DNA of 64,000 bases from [Clostridium] saccharolyticum WM1 (GCF_000144625.1 NC_014376.1:3992501-4056500), one strand, 5' to 3'. Positions 9,601-17,765 are shown, numbered from the stretch's first letter. Notes: a model not told the origin generated them from the sequence alone. A program made the numbers and translations.

Positions 9601-10514
9601 TCGGCCTCGTCCCAAGTCATCTCATCGAGACCGCGCCCATCGGCAAAGACGCCTTCGTTCTTCCGCTTGTCAATGAAGAGACGACCAAGGCTGTTCTCCA
9701 CCATGTAGCGGACGATCCAGTCCGGGGTAAACAGCTGGGTCACGGCAGGGATTTCCTCTTTGGTGATCTTCCCGTTCTTTGCAAAGGCAGCGGCCTTCGG
9801 CTCGGTGTTGTAATACTGGTACAGCCACCCGATGATCTCCACCTGACCACCGCGCTCAATGTTGAAATCATCCTCCGGAATGTCGTGGATCAGATGATAG
9901 ACCACGCCATCCTGGTTGGTAACGGACAGGCTGAGCAGCAGCTCTGTGTAGTTCTTTGTTTTTTCAAACAGAGCAGGCAGAATCTCGTTCAGAGCGTTGC
10001 ACTGCTTTAAGAACAGGATGCGGAACACCTCGTCCAGCTTGTTGTCCTGCTTTAGCTGAAAAATCTGAGCCTCTTCCTCCGCAGTGAAGGGCAGCTCTGC
10101 GTCAAACGGTGTTGTAACCAGATCCGGCTCCAGCTTTCCGCTCTCGGAAGAAAGCACCCGGATATGGGAAGGCAGATAGTCGTTGACCTCCATGAAACGG
10201 ATGGCGATCAGGCGGTTGAACCATGTATAAGCAACCTCCTCGATCACATACTGATATGCGGTTTTGTAGTCGGTATCCTTTTCCTTCTGTTGAATAACCT
10301 CTATCAGCTTGTCACGCTGATGCACGGCCTCGCTGGAAATCGAATATGGTTCTGCGGTGCCGATATCGAAGAACTGCGTACCGCCGAAACTCTGCGGCAA
10401 TGGCTTTGCAATGCCGTCCTCCGTAATACCGATCAGGCGGGCATCATAGCTGACATCTGCAATCATCTTATTCCGCGCCCAAATCGCAAAATTCTTTATG
10501 GCTGTCTTGTTCAT
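6657..10514 (-). CDS. pglX: BREX type 1 adenine-specific DNA methyltransferase PglX
   Basis: A 1285-residue class I methyltransferase that marks host DNA at a non-palindromic site in BREX. The SAM-binding motif DPCMGSGH is at residues 357-364 and the catalytic NPPY at 540-543. The N-terminal helical region, the catalytic core and the long C-terminal region with target-recognition function have normal proportions. The middle part (about residues 545-940, bases 7690-8880) is visibly richer in A+T than both flanks, as expected if the recognition domain was swapped by recombination. AGGAGG is 9 bases before the ATG at 10514; brxC ends 20 bp upstream. Confidence 0.97.
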   Translation of the reverse strand: MNKTAIKNFAIWARNKMIADVSYDARLIGITEDGIAKPLPQSFGGTQFFDIGTAEPYSISSEAVHQRDKLIEVIQQKEKDTDYKTAYQYVIEEVAYTWFNRLIAIRFMEVNDYLPSHIRVLSSESGKLEPDLVTTPFDAELPFTAEEEAQIFQLKQDNKLDEVFRILFLKQCNALNEILPALFEKTKNYTELLLSLSVTNQDGVVYHLIHDIPEDDFNIERGGQVEIIGWLYQYYNTEPKAAAFAKNGKITKEEIPAVTQLFTPDWIVRYMVENSLGRLFIDKRKNEGVFADGRGLDEMTWDEAEEKRIATEKQIAEQMEWKYYLPEAVQTKEVREQLDKIQQQSEYKDVRDIKVIDPCMGSGHILVYAFDVLMQLYEDAGYSQRDAAKSILENNLYGLDIDDRAYQLAYFAVMMKARQYNRRILNGENTCHVYAIQESNSINRAHLKYFGAGMDDIEKNAAKMQLEGLLDTLTDAKEYGSILNVDACDWDLLRRFVEQSGEDEQMSMDSFGLEDTKEHLWVLIDIGQTMAQKYDVVVTNPPYMAISSAAPKLNNYVNNHYIGGKTDLFSAFIEKCLQMTAPNMYTTMITQQSWMFLTSFEKIRNIVLSYSIANMAHLGARGFDEISGEVVQTTSFVIRKTNVGEKYKGTYSRLIDGSTESEKKEMFISGKYQYISSAHNFIRIPESIIAYWVSDNTIDCFEQRTLEQVFITREGMATADNERFLRLWHEVNQHNILFDALDAQDAVIRHAKWVPYNKGGTTRDWYGNNDYVVDWENDGVEIRNNKDPKTGRIRSHNYNGEFAFKEGLTWSAISSGDLSVRYCKNGFLFDSKGAKGFAKQKENLNWILGLLNSKIAMQFLQFLSPTLDFKVGDIISIPFLFDANQKARIDEIVGSIVRMSQIEWDSFESSWDFVRHPLAPSARLKQDQLESQFRNDRMEKFGRLSWHYENWRRDCEERFNSLKSNEEELNRIFIGIYGLQNELTPEVEEKDVTVRKADLQRDIKSLLSYAVGCMFGRYSIYKDGLLFAGEPYSLQAFVDKLNDRPGTISAEELQRAYRNEGVVVDEMFFPDADNVIPITDEEYLDDDIVSRLCAWLKAVYGADTLEANLDYIAKALGNKGSTSREIIRNYFLNDFFKDHCQTYSVTGSGKRPIYWLFDSGKQNGFKALVYLHRYTPDTIGNLRIDYLHKMQRVYESEINRMQDMMDHSENAREVAAASKRKDKLAKQLKECREYDEKISHLALSRIELDLDDGVKVNYRKLQTAQDGKFYEVLADSKNIMAKEKK

Positions 10515-10534
10515 GGAGCCAATCCTCCTGTTAT

Positions 10535-13500
10535 TTATAGTTCAATGTTGACGATTGTATCTTCGTCCATCTCTTTCAGCAGGTTTTCACGCAATGCAGC
10601 AAGGTATTTATCAACATCATCCTTGCTCTCCAGCCGCCACGATGCAGTCTTAGCAACCGTCTTGATGGAAACATTCTTCGTGGTGCGCACCTTATATACC
10701 GGCTGCGGTTCTGCCACTTTTTCTGCCGGTTTCACGGTCTCGCCGCGTTTTTTTGCCTCTTCTTCCTGACGCTTGCGCTCTGCCTCGGCCTTTGCCGCTG
10801 CCTCCTTCGCAAGGCGAATGTCCTCTGCGTTCATCTCGTTGAGCAGGCGCAGCTTCAGTGCCTCCGCCTTATCTGCATAACTGCGCAGAGTGGAAACATT
10901 ATTGCAGTGCTCCGCACCATCCATGATCTCCTTAAACAGTTCCAGATAACGGTTGAACTTCGCATCCTTATAGGACTTGGTGTTCAGCACTTCAAAGACA
11001 CGGTTCCGATCCTGATTGATGGAATCCTTGACCGGCTCTGCCTGCTCTTCCAGAATGCGCATATAGCAGTTCATAAACTTCTCGCGCAGCTCCGGCAGCT
11101 TCGGAATCTCCTTGTAGGGCTTCGGCATCCGGACAATGGTGCGCATCTTGGCCACCACGTCTTCCAGTTCTGCATCCACGATGTAGGTCTTGCTGTCCTC
11201 GTAGATATTCAGCATATCCAGCGCACGAGTGAAGATGGTCAGCTGCTCACTGCCGAAGAAATCACGGATAGGCTCATAGTCCTCGCCAAAATCCATCAGA
11301 TCGTCCTGCTCGTCAAATACGGTCTTAAAGAATTCCAGCGGTGCCTGAATCTGTACCAGTGCAGAAAGCCGCTTCTTGCCCTTTTCCAGAATTTCTTTTC
11401 CAGGATAGGCGTAATTCTCATATTTCGGTTCCAGCCGCTCAATCTCGGTGATTCGATTCTCGCAGTAATGCTGGAAGTTCTTCATGATGGTATCTTCGTC
11501 ATCGGCAGGCGGTGCCACCTTGAACAGCTCTTTCATCACGGTGCGGACGGCCTTTTTCTGATTTTCCGGCACACGGACGCGCACTTCCGTCAACAGCTTA
11601 TCCACGAACTGCTTCTTCGTGATATAGCCGATGATTTCCTCTTCGGAACGGTTGTTCAGATTGATGCTCTCACCGTTGACCGTAAAGGACAGGTCTCCAC
11701 GCTTAAAGAGCCGTGCCACCAGCCAATGGATGTCATCTTCCACAAAGCCATAGGGTGCTTTCATAAAGCGATCCTTGATCGTTTTCATAGAAGTTTTCAT
11801 GTGCATCCGGGAGTTACCTGCCACGAATTGCAGTACATCATCCAGTGCATGGACATTGGATTCTCCGGTATCTCCCAGTGCCAGCGACAGCTGATTGCTG
11901 GTCTTGAACATCTTCCGGATGTCTGCTTCGCCCATCGCTGCGTCGATGTAGGACAGCTTGTGGTAAACCGTCTGCACCAGTCTGCCGATAGCCTCGTTGA
12001 TGCGGCTGGTCACTTCCTTGCCGGAGGTGTGCAGCACATCGCCATTGACATAGATGGTAGCCTCTTTCAGAGCTTCCGTCAGGTAAAGCTTGGCGTTCCC
12101 GTTGCGTTCCCGCATCTCTACGCGCTTTGCTTCCTTAATGGTCTCATACTTGGCAAGCTGCACAGAAGTATTCTTGCGCAGGAATCGCTCAATTTTCAAG
12201 TATGCCCGCATTTCCGTCAGGAACGCATCATCATTCGGCAGAACCACAAGAACTTCCTTGCCCTGGCCAGAGAGCAAGCGCAGCGTACCATCATCGGTGC
12301 CGCCCTCATACCACGGGGTCAGCACACGGAGGCCGATATCGTAATTCTGATTTGCCTTATAGGGGCGGTCATCCACTGTCTGATTGAAGGAGAACGCATA
12401 CCGTCCACCAAAGCTGGGGTACTGATACTTCTTACTGGAGAAAATGTCCTCATAGATCATCTCCGCGATCTTCGTGATGACCTCCGGCATCTCCACATTT
12501 TCTTTTTCGATTTCGTTGTTAATTTCCTGTTCCTCATCGGTCAGGAATACATAGATGGAGCCATTCTTCTGAATCAGCATCTGGCGCATCAGCACTTTCA
12601 GTGCGTCCTCCACCTGTGCTTTCAAAGAGATACGATCATCGTCAATGCTGATAATCATCAGGCTGACGATGTTGTCCACATTGGCTTCGATCTCCAGAAC
12701 ATATTTAATCAGGAAAAGGGTCTTCAGCACATTGATAGCAAAGACATCTTTTTCCTTTTTTTCCGGGTTGATGTAGCTGTTATCATAAGCGCGGATGATC
12801 ACGCTGCTGTGGCTGTGGTCGAGGAAGTTCTCCAATGCATCATAGAACCGATAGAACGGCACGATTGCCCCCATCTCGTCGTCCATCAGCTGCATGGCAG
12901 ACTCTTTGAACAGAGCCAGCATGGAACGTTCACCCTCGGACAGGTGCTTACCGGATGCACCGTGGGTACGGATACTGGTCAGCACGCTGGCAAGCAAATT
13001 AAACTGGTATGGAACAAAAGGATAAACCTCAGCAAAATCTTCTGCGTTGGCGTACAGTTTTTTCTCCACACCGTCGTTGAAGACAATCAGATTTTTGATG
13101 ATGGTTGCTTTCTGGTCATAGAGCAGACGCAGGCTCTGGGCTGCGGTCTCTGTCTTATCCAGAATACGCTTTTTGATAACAGCGTCCACATTGGCAGAGG
13201 ACAGAGAAAGGCGTGTATCGAAACGTCCCTGAATCTTGGAGAAGTCGTTACCCTTCACCTTGGTAATGGAGTCGATATCCTGCTGGCTCGTTACGATTAC
13301 CCAAGCCTTACCCATGCACTCCTTGCCCAGTTCTTCCGTCACTGTCTGAAGGTTCAGCATCAGCTTGGAATCATCGCCAATGTACTGACCGATCTCATCC
13401 ACAAGGAAAACAACATGGTGGTTATTGCCTTTTTTATCAATATAAGACTTTACACGCTTAGCAAAATCCTCAATGCTGATCTGGTAGCTCTCGGTTGCTT

Positions 13501-14188
13501 TCTCGCACCAGTTACGGGCAGCTGATTCGCTCATGAAATCCATGTCAGAAAGAACATCGACAACAGAATCCTGAATGAAATCGAAGTCCTGACGAGAGCT
13601 TTCCCACGGATCGCCATACTCTTCTTCAAACTTTTCCTTAAACTCTTCAAAACGACCTTCCTCGGAAAGCCTGCGCTCCAGGTCAGCAAGGTGCGGCATG
13701 GAACCGCAGAAGCCCTGCATCTCATTGAAAACCTTCAGGAATACGTTCACAATGGCATCTTTATTTTCCTTGCCATTAGAATCGCTTTTGGAATCAATGT
13801 TGAAAAGAATTACGTCCGATGGGGTGTTTGCTGCCAGCTGCATATCTGCCAGCACCATCTGATTGGTAATCTTCTGATCTTCGATAAAGTAGTCGATGGC
13901 ATGTTTGTCTCCGACCTGTTTATTCTGAAGCAGATAGGACAGAATTTTCAGGAAATGAGATTTACCACTTCCAAAGAAGCCGGAAATCCAGACACCCATT
14001 TTCGGTGTGGTTCCCTGAATACCTTTTTTATATGCTGCAAAGAAATCTGCAAAATGACGCTGAAGCTCACGGGTCACAACATACTCTTCCAGCTCCTGCG
14101 CTACATTCGTTTCTTCACCCTGACCGACAATGATAACGCCCTGTATCTCACGGTCAATTTTCTTTCGGAACATGTCCTTGATCTGCAT
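10535..14188 (-). CDS. brxC: BREX type 1 P-loop ATPase BrxC
   Basis: A 1217-residue protein, the largest BREX ATPase. The Walker A motif GFFGSGKS lies at about residues 70-77 and a Walker B-like VVFLVDEIGQ near residue 245, in the order and spacing usual for BrxC/PglY. Late regions are charged and probably coiled-coil, with a lysine/glutamate-rich stretch near the C-terminus. I use the ATG at 14188, which has GGAGG 8 bases upstream; an in-frame ATG at 14203 adds five residues but has no good ribosome binding site. brxB ends 18 bp upstream. It is a required structural component of the complex that blocks phage DNA replication; its exact activity is not settled. Confidence 0.96.
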   Translation of the reverse strand: MQIKDMFRKKIDREIQGVIIVGQGEETNVAQELEEYVVTRELQRHFADFFAAYKKGIQGTTPKMGVWISGFFGSGKSHFLKILSYLLQNKQVGDKHAIDYFIEDQKITNQMVLADMQLAANTPSDVILFNIDSKSDSNGKENKDAIVNVFLKVFNEMQGFCGSMPHLADLERRLSEEGRFEEFKEKFEEEYGDPWESSRQDFDFIQDSVVDVLSDMDFMSESAARNWCEKATESYQISIEDFAKRVKSYIDKKGNNHHVVFLVDEIGQYIGDDSKLMLNLQTVTEELGKECMGKAWVIVTSQQDIDSITKVKGNDFSKIQGRFDTRLSLSSANVDAVIKKRILDKTETAAQSLRLLYDQKATIIKNLIVFNDGVEKKLYANAEDFAEVYPFVPYQFNLLASVLTSIRTHGASGKHLSEGERSMLALFKESAMQLMDDEMGAIVPFYRFYDALENFLDHSHSSVIIRAYDNSYINPEKKEKDVFAINVLKTLFLIKYVLEIEANVDNIVSLMIISIDDDRISLKAQVEDALKVLMRQMLIQKNGSIYVFLTDEEQEINNEIEKENVEMPEVITKIAEMIYEDIFSSKKYQYPSFGGRYAFSFNQTVDDRPYKANQNYDIGLRVLTPWYEGGTDDGTLRLLSGQGKEVLVVLPNDDAFLTEMRAYLKIERFLRKNTSVQLAKYETIKEAKRVEMRERNGNAKLYLTEALKEATIYVNGDVLHTSGKEVTSRINEAIGRLVQTVYHKLSYIDAAMGEADIRKMFKTSNQLSLALGDTGESNVHALDDVLQFVAGNSRMHMKTSMKTIKDRFMKAPYGFVEDDIHWLVARLFKRGDLSFTVNGESINLNNRSEEEIIGYITKKQFVDKLLTEVRVRVPENQKKAVRTVMKELFKVAPPADDEDTIMKNFQHYCENRITEIERLEPKYENYAYPGKEILEKGKKRLSALVQIQAPLEFFKTVFDEQDDLMDFGEDYEPIRDFFGSEQLTIFTRALDMLNIYEDSKTYIVDAELEDVVAKMRTIVRMPKPYKEIPKLPELREKFMNCYMRILEEQAEPVKDSINQDRNRVFEVLNTKSYKDAKFNRYLELFKEIMDGAEHCNNVSTLRSYADKAEALKLRLLNEMNAEDIRLAKEAAAKAEAERKRQEEEAKKRGETVKPAEKVAEPQPVYKVRTTKNVSIKTVAKTASWRLESKDDVDKYLAALRENLLKEMDEDTIVNIEL

Positions 14189-14206
14189 AACTGTTTCCTC
14201 CATCCA

Positions 14207-14782
14207 TCACTTTACCAGTCGGAATGCCCGGTAATAGTTATCGTCTTTAATCTCATTGAACAGAATCAGTTCCTGTTCATTATAGGTTCCCGGAAAGAAC
14301 ATCACGACCGGGCACCGCACAAACGCCTGGTGCAAGTTGTTAAGCACCTTGTGGGAGCGCAAAATCGGATAGCACTTGCCGATACCGGTCAGGAACACGA
14401 CTGCATTCTCCGGCGTATGTTCTTTGATATATTGCACGATCAGGCTGTCATCGTCATTTACCTTCATGGAGTTGGTCACTGCCTTGACGATACGCTCGAT
14501 CCCTCGCTTTTTTTCAAAGTCATAGCACTTTTCCATGAAGTTTTTCTTTTCCAAAAAGTCAATGATGATATCATACAGGTCAAAGACCACAAGCTCAAAA
14601 TCATCATCGCCCCGGTCGTTCTTATTTTTCAGATACTCTACACGCTCCCGAACTTCCAGTTCCTTTTCCGGTGGATAATCAAACACCCAATAGTTGACCT
14701 CATTTGCGCGGCCTGTTCCTTTTCGGAAAGACGGCTTATGGATTGCAAGCTCCATCTCATCCAGTCTTTGGCTTAAATCCAT
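14207..14782 (-). CDS. brxB: BREX type 1 protein BrxB (DUF1788)
   Basis: A 191-residue protein matching the BrxB family by length and by conserved parts such as the N-terminal LSQRLDEME and the hydrophobic VVFLTGIGKCYP strand near residue 130, followed by VVMFFPGTYNEQEL near the C-terminus. It starts only one base after the brxA stop (14784), so translation is coupled. BrxB is a small conserved BREX component of unknown biochemical role that sits between brxA and brxC in type 1 operons, as here. Confidence 0.93.
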   Translation of the reverse strand: MDLSQRLDEMELAIHKPSFRKGTGRANEVNYWVFDYPPEKELEVRERVEYLKNKNDRGDDDFELVVFDLYDIIIDFLEKKNFMEKCYDFEKKRGIERIVKAVTNSMKVNDDDSLIVQYIKEHTPENAVVFLTGIGKCYPILRSHKVLNNLHQAFVRCPVVMFFPGTYNEQELILFNEIKDDNYYRAFRLVK

Positions 14783-14783
14783 T

Positions 14784-15392
14784 TCATCTTACCCCCGTCA
14801 GTGTTTTTACCATGATGCCAAGGTCATGGTCATAAAGCCAATGCTCAAATGCAATATCAAGAATTGGCTTCAGTATTTTTCTTGTGCTGTTTGCCCGGTT
14901 GCTTTCTAAAAGTCCTGCTTCATAAAGCTGCGTTTTATAGCAGGAGCCGAGGCGGTGTAGCGTATAGTCTTGAAAAGAAGCCACTTTCTCACTCTGTTCC
15001 TGCTTATTTTTGAAGAATATTCGGATATCCGCATCCTTCAACTCATCCGAACCAAGAATCATTTTTTCCCGCACTACTTCATACACAAAATCAAAGAACA
15101 GCGTGTCATGCAAAAGAGCCGCAGTCAGCACAAATAATTTTTGTGTAGCAAGATCACTGCTCAGAAAGATTGGATAAAAGCTTTCATCTAATGTCTTGAT
15201 ACGGGCTGTTACGGTAGAATAAATCTGCTGCGCTCGTAGTTTTGTCGGTGCGCCATAGATGTTTGTCTCTTCATTCAACTTTTTAATGTCTGCAAAGCTC
15301 TTACCCTCGCTCAAAAGCTGCACGGTTTTCCGAAATTCCATGAACCAGAACGAAAATTTCACTGCTCCGGCACTATACGGTTTTCTTTCCAT
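14784..15392 (-). CDS. brxA: BREX type 1 protein BrxA (DUF1819)
   Basis: A 202-residue BrxA, a helical NusB-like DNA-binding protein of the BREX core. I chose the ATG at 15392 because GGAGAG stands 7 bases upstream and the resulting length fits the family; the open frame extends to 15452 but would add 20 residues and overlap the upstream gene more. With this start it still overlaps the HTH gene by 20 bases, so translation is probably coupled. Conserved parts include YSAGAVKFSFW near the N-terminus and the helical segment DLATQKLFVLTAALLHD. Its place at the head of the core operon is standard. Confidence 0.92.
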   Translation of the reverse strand: MERKPYSAGAVKFSFWFMEFRKTVQLLSEGKSFADIKKLNEETNIYGAPTKLRAQQIYSTVTARIKTLDESFYPIFLSSDLATQKLFVLTAALLHDTLFFDFVYEVVREKMILGSDELKDADIRIFFKNKQEQSEKVASFQDYTLHRLGSCYKTQLYEAGLLESNRANSTRKILKPILDIAFEHWLYDHDLGIMVKTLTGVR

Positions 15393-15600
15393 CTTCGTTC
15401 TCTCCATTTCCGGATTTTGTTTTAATGTATCTGCCGCTTTTGATTCTGGCATCCTTCGGCTTTTCGGCGTTAATAGGAATGACCCACTGATGGCCTAAAC
15501 GCTCGGCACCATCAATTCGCCCTTCCGTGCATAATGTCTGTACTCTCCTTGTGCAGATACCCCATTTTTCAGAAGCCTGCTTAATCGTCATGAAATCCAT
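15373..15600 (-). CDS. Small HTH (MerR/excisionase-like) DNA-binding protein leading the BREX operon
   Basis: A 75-residue protein with an N-terminal winged-helix of the HTH_17/excisionase type: TIKQASEKWGICTRRVQTLC (about residues 5-24) followed by the wing segment RLGHQWVIP. The C-terminal third is basic and unstructured and overlaps the start of brxA. GAGG lies 6 bases before the ATG at 15600. As the first gene after the promoter it is the best candidate for a BREX regulator here, in the place that WYL-type BrxR proteins take in other BREX loci. Regulation itself is inference. Confidence 0.75.
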   Translation of the reverse strand: MDFMTIKQASEKWGICTRRVQTLCTEGRIDGAERLGHQWVIPINAEKPKDARIKSGRYIKTKSGNGENEDGKKTV

Positions 15601-15659
15601 ACGGAACCTCTTTTTCGATGTCTAAAGTCACTCGCAGCAAGTTAAAATTTCTCATTTAT

Positions 15660-15688
15660 ATTCTACTCCAAGAAACGAACAAAATCAA
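15660..15688 (-). promoter_or_regulatory. Probable sigma-A promoter of the BREX operon
   Basis: On the minus strand TTGATT (15683-15688) is followed after 17 bases by TAGAAT (15660-15665), about 60 bases upstream of the small HTH gene. No other promoter-like pair is seen before brxL, so one long transcript may cover BREX, the embedded cassette and the SLATT/CD-NTase genes. Confidence 0.55.
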
Positions 15689-15738
15689 TCGAAAGTTCTT
15701 CCAAATTTTGAACGATTTTTTTAGAACCCACTCTTCTG

Positions 15739-15846
15739 CAAGCAGGGCTTTCGTGACACGAAAGCGATTTTCTGCTTGTTGGGGAAACTCCCCAATCCCC
15801 TTAGAACGCTGCCTGCGGCATCGGGCTGCGCATCCGTTCCGGATGC
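15739..15846. other. Cluster of palindromes, candidate transfer origin (oriT)
   Basis: Between the BREX promoter and the VWA terminator lies about 110 bp of dense symmetry. It contains a perfect 19-bp palindrome at 15747-15765 (GCTTTCGTG, one base, then its complement), enclosed by a perfect 7-bp inverted repeat (15739-15745 with 15772-15778); a 17-bp palindrome TTGGGGA-AAC-TCCCCAA at 15779-15795, followed by TCCCCTTAG; and a third 7+3+7 palindrome at 15830-15846. Such stacked inverted repeats beside a C-rich nick-like stretch resemble origins of transfer of mobilizable elements. The ICE relaxase gene is 2 kb away. No coding potential is seen here. Confidence 0.45.
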
Positions 15847-15864
15847 TTTAACGGCAGTTCCTGC

Positions 15865-15898
15865 CAAAAAAAACGCCGGAGTGAATCATCACCCCGGC
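15865..15898 (-). terminator. Rho-independent terminator after the VWA gene
   Basis: The minus strand has a strong hairpin at 15875-15898 (stem GCCGGGGTGA/TCACTCCGGC with a short loop) followed by eight T residues. It closes the macro/VWA unit 12 bp after the VWA stop and insulates it from BREX. Confidence 0.85.
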
Positions 15899-15910
15899 TT
15901 CAAAAAACAT

Positions 15911-16570
15911 TTACTTGTGCTTGCGGCCTCCACGCTTTTTGTAGTCCTCGTCTATACGCTTTTTCCAGTCTGCACTCAGCGGGGCACTGCACCGTACGGA
16001 GCTGATTGCTTCGCTGACCACCTCATAATTCAACGCGGTTCCTTCACTGTCGCACTGATAGTTGACTGCACGATCTGCGCCGATTCCAAACTGGCTTGCG
16101 GTCTCTACTGCATCAATATTGGCACCGAGGAACAAAAACTCCCATCCGTATTTTGCTTTCTGCCGCTCGATCATCTGCTTCACTTTTTCGCTGTTGTACC
16201 GGCGGCTGGCATTTTCCATTCCGTCCGTAGTGATTACAAACATGGTATGTTCCGGCACGTCCTCCGGTCTTGCGTACTTATGAACATTTCCAATGTGATG
16301 AATCGCACCACCGATGGCATCTAAGAGTGCTGTGCATCCACGAACCGTGTAATCACGGTCAGTCATCGGTCGGATGTCCCTTACATTTACACGGTCGTGC
16401 AGGACTTCGCTCACATTGTCAAACAGCACCGTTGAGATCAGTGCTTCGCCCTCTGCTTTTTTCTGCTGCTCAATCATGGAATTGAATCCGCCGATGGTAT
16501 CCCGTTCCAATCCGCTCATGGAACCGCTGCGGTCTAAGATAAAAACGATCTCTGTTAAATTCTTTCTCAT
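15911..16570 (-). CDS. VWA-domain protein (TerY-like)
   Basis: A 219-residue protein that is essentially a single von Willebrand factor A domain: the MIDAS motif DRSGS at residues 13-17, a conserved threonine region (VRGCTALLDAIG) near 80, and the third metal-ligand loop TTDGMEN near 115. Bacterial stand-alone VWA proteins of this size resemble TerY and serve as metal-dependent adaptors. The ATG at 16570 is supported by GGGAGG 8 bases upstream; the open frame extends further upstream to 16669 without a comparable site. It follows the macro-domain gene by 110 bp, and both are probably one unit. Confidence 0.85.
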   Translation of the reverse strand: MRKNLTEIVFILDRSGSMSGLERDTIGGFNSMIEQQKKAEGEALISTVLFDNVSEVLHDRVNVRDIRPMTDRDYTVRGCTALLDAIGGAIHHIGNVHKYARPEDVPEHTMFVITTDGMENASRRYNSEKVKQMIERQKAKYGWEFLFLGANIDAVETASQFGIGADRAVNYQCDSEGTALNYEVVSEAISSVRCSAPLSADWKKRIDEDYKKRGGRKHK

Positions 16571-16679
16571 ATGCTTGTCCTCCCAAAAGATGATGGCTGC
16601 TCGGTTTCGTACCTTACAGCCATAGTATAGCGATTTTCTTTTGTGGAGTGGTCGCATGGAAAGCGACATTTCTTTGTCC

Positions 16680-17696
16680 TTATGCTCCGATCAGGCTCTG
16701 GTCAAAAGCAAACAGTGCCTCGTTGATTTCATACACATTGTAGTTTCCCCGTTCAACAAAATATTCTACAATGATATCGAATTTGCTCGAATGGGAAAGG
16801 GTAAAACCTGCCTTACCCAGCATCTCCTGCATCTGGGCAAGCGGCAGTTCCAAAGCCAGGGCAAATGCCAGCACTGTAGGTTTGGATGGCTTATAGAACT
16901 TATCAGAACGAATTTTGGAAAAGAGCTTCCGGTCAATGTTTGCCTTCTTGTAACACTGGGCATCTGTCATGCCGCTTTCATCAATCTTCCGCAGCAGCAT
17001 TTCCGAAAAGCTCTCATCAATCTGCCCCAGTGCCTCCTCCAAAGATTGACTGCTGCAAGATTTACAGATTTCTTCGGGCGGCAGCGGAACAGGTGCAGCT
17101 TCAAAGCAGGATTCCTCTGGCAACGCTTCGAGTCGCCTTCTCTGTTCTTCCCGGCTGTCGGTGTGTTCCTCCACATACCGGTCATCTATGTAAGCCGCGA
17201 TATCAGCAAAAAGTTTTCCGCTAATCTGATATGCCTTCCGATCAAAGATAACGATGTAGACCATCATCTCATTCTCCAGCAGGAATGTGCTGATGGTATC
17301 GACTGCAACCTTCAGAGCCTGGTCTTTCGGATAGCCGTAAATGCCGGAGGAAATCAGCGGAAAGGCCACCGACTGACAGCCATTTTCTTTTGCCAGGTTC
17401 AGAGATGTCCGATAGCAGGATTCCAGAAGCTCCTGTTCTCGATGCTTGCCATCCCGCCAACGCGGTCCGACCGCATGGATTACATATTTGCAGGGCAGTC
17501 GGTATCCCTTTGTGATTTTTGCGCTGCCGGTCTCGCAGCCATGCAGCGTACTGCACTCTGCAAGCAACTCCGGTCCGGCGGCACGATGAATGCAGCCGTC
17601 CACTCCGCCTCCGCCCAAAAGAGACGTGTTAGCCGCATTGACGATTGCGTCAACGCTCATTTTTGTAATATCGTTCCTAATAATCTGTAAGGGCAC
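16680..17696 (-). CDS. Macro domain protein with C-terminal HTH-like domain
   Basis: A 338-residue two-part protein. Residues 1-170 are a macro domain of the O-acetyl-ADP-ribose deacetylase/ADP-ribose hydrolase type: NAAN at 20-23, GGGGVDG at 28-34 and SSGIYGYP at 116-123, all ligand-binding loops. After a charged linker, residues about 225-300 form a helical domain ([19 protein letters not shown]..., then [19 protein letters not shown]) that resembles XRE-type helix-turn-helix regions. The start is GTG at 17696 with GGGAGG 8 bases upstream. The likely role is removal or sensing of ADP-ribose groups coupled to DNA binding or partner recognition; the second part is inference. A VWA gene follows. 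Confidence 0.85.
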   Translation of the reverse strand: MPLQIIRNDITKMSVDAIVNAANTSLLGGGGVDGCIHRAAGPELLAECSTLHGCETGSAKITKGYRLPCKYVIHAVGPRWRDGKHREQELLESCYRTSLNLAKENGCQSVAFPLISSGIYGYPKDQALKVAVDTISTFLLENEMMVYIVIFDRKAYQISGKLFADIAAYIDDRYVEEHTDSREEQRRRLEALPEESCFEAAPVPLPPEEICKSCSSQSLEEALGQIDESFSEMLLRKIDESGMTDAQCYKKANIDRKLFSKIRSDKFYKPSKPTVLAFALALELPLAQMQEMLGKAGFTLSHSSKFDIIVEYFVERGNYNVYEINEALFAFDQSLIGA

Positions 17697-17736
17697 AGAG
17701 CATACCTCCCATTCATCAATTTAACTTTCTATCTGT

Positions 17737-17765
17737 ATTATAACTTCTTTTATGTTGAGATGCAA
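17737..17765 (-). promoter_or_regulatory. Promoter of the macro/VWA unit
   Basis: Minus-strand TTGCAT (17760-17765) and TATAAT (17737-17742) separated by 17 bases, about 40 bases before the GTG start of the macro-domain gene. Confidence 0.7.

Noticed and set aside
6657..10514. Phase variation of pglX by an invertible segment
   Set aside because: Some BREX/Pgl loci switch pglX by recombinase and inverted repeats or by homopolymer slippage; here I see no recombinase gene, no second partial pglX copy and no long homopolymer in the gene.
10907..13525. An 872-codon open frame on the plus strand opposite brxC
   Set aside because: It is the antisense shadow of a biased coding sequence: no ribosome binding site, no known domain, histidine/cysteine/isoleucine-rich composition typical of reverse-frame translation, and brxC on the other strand is unmistakable.
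16571..16669. N-terminal extension of the VWA protein
   Set aside because: The upstream start codons lack a ribosome binding site, whereas GGGAGG stands 8 bases before the ATG at 16570, and the VWA fold begins right there.
17180..17200. Another CTATGTAA match, considered as a member of the TTACATAG leader family
   Set aside because: It lies inside the macro-domain coding sequence with no paired arm or T-run, so it is a chance match.
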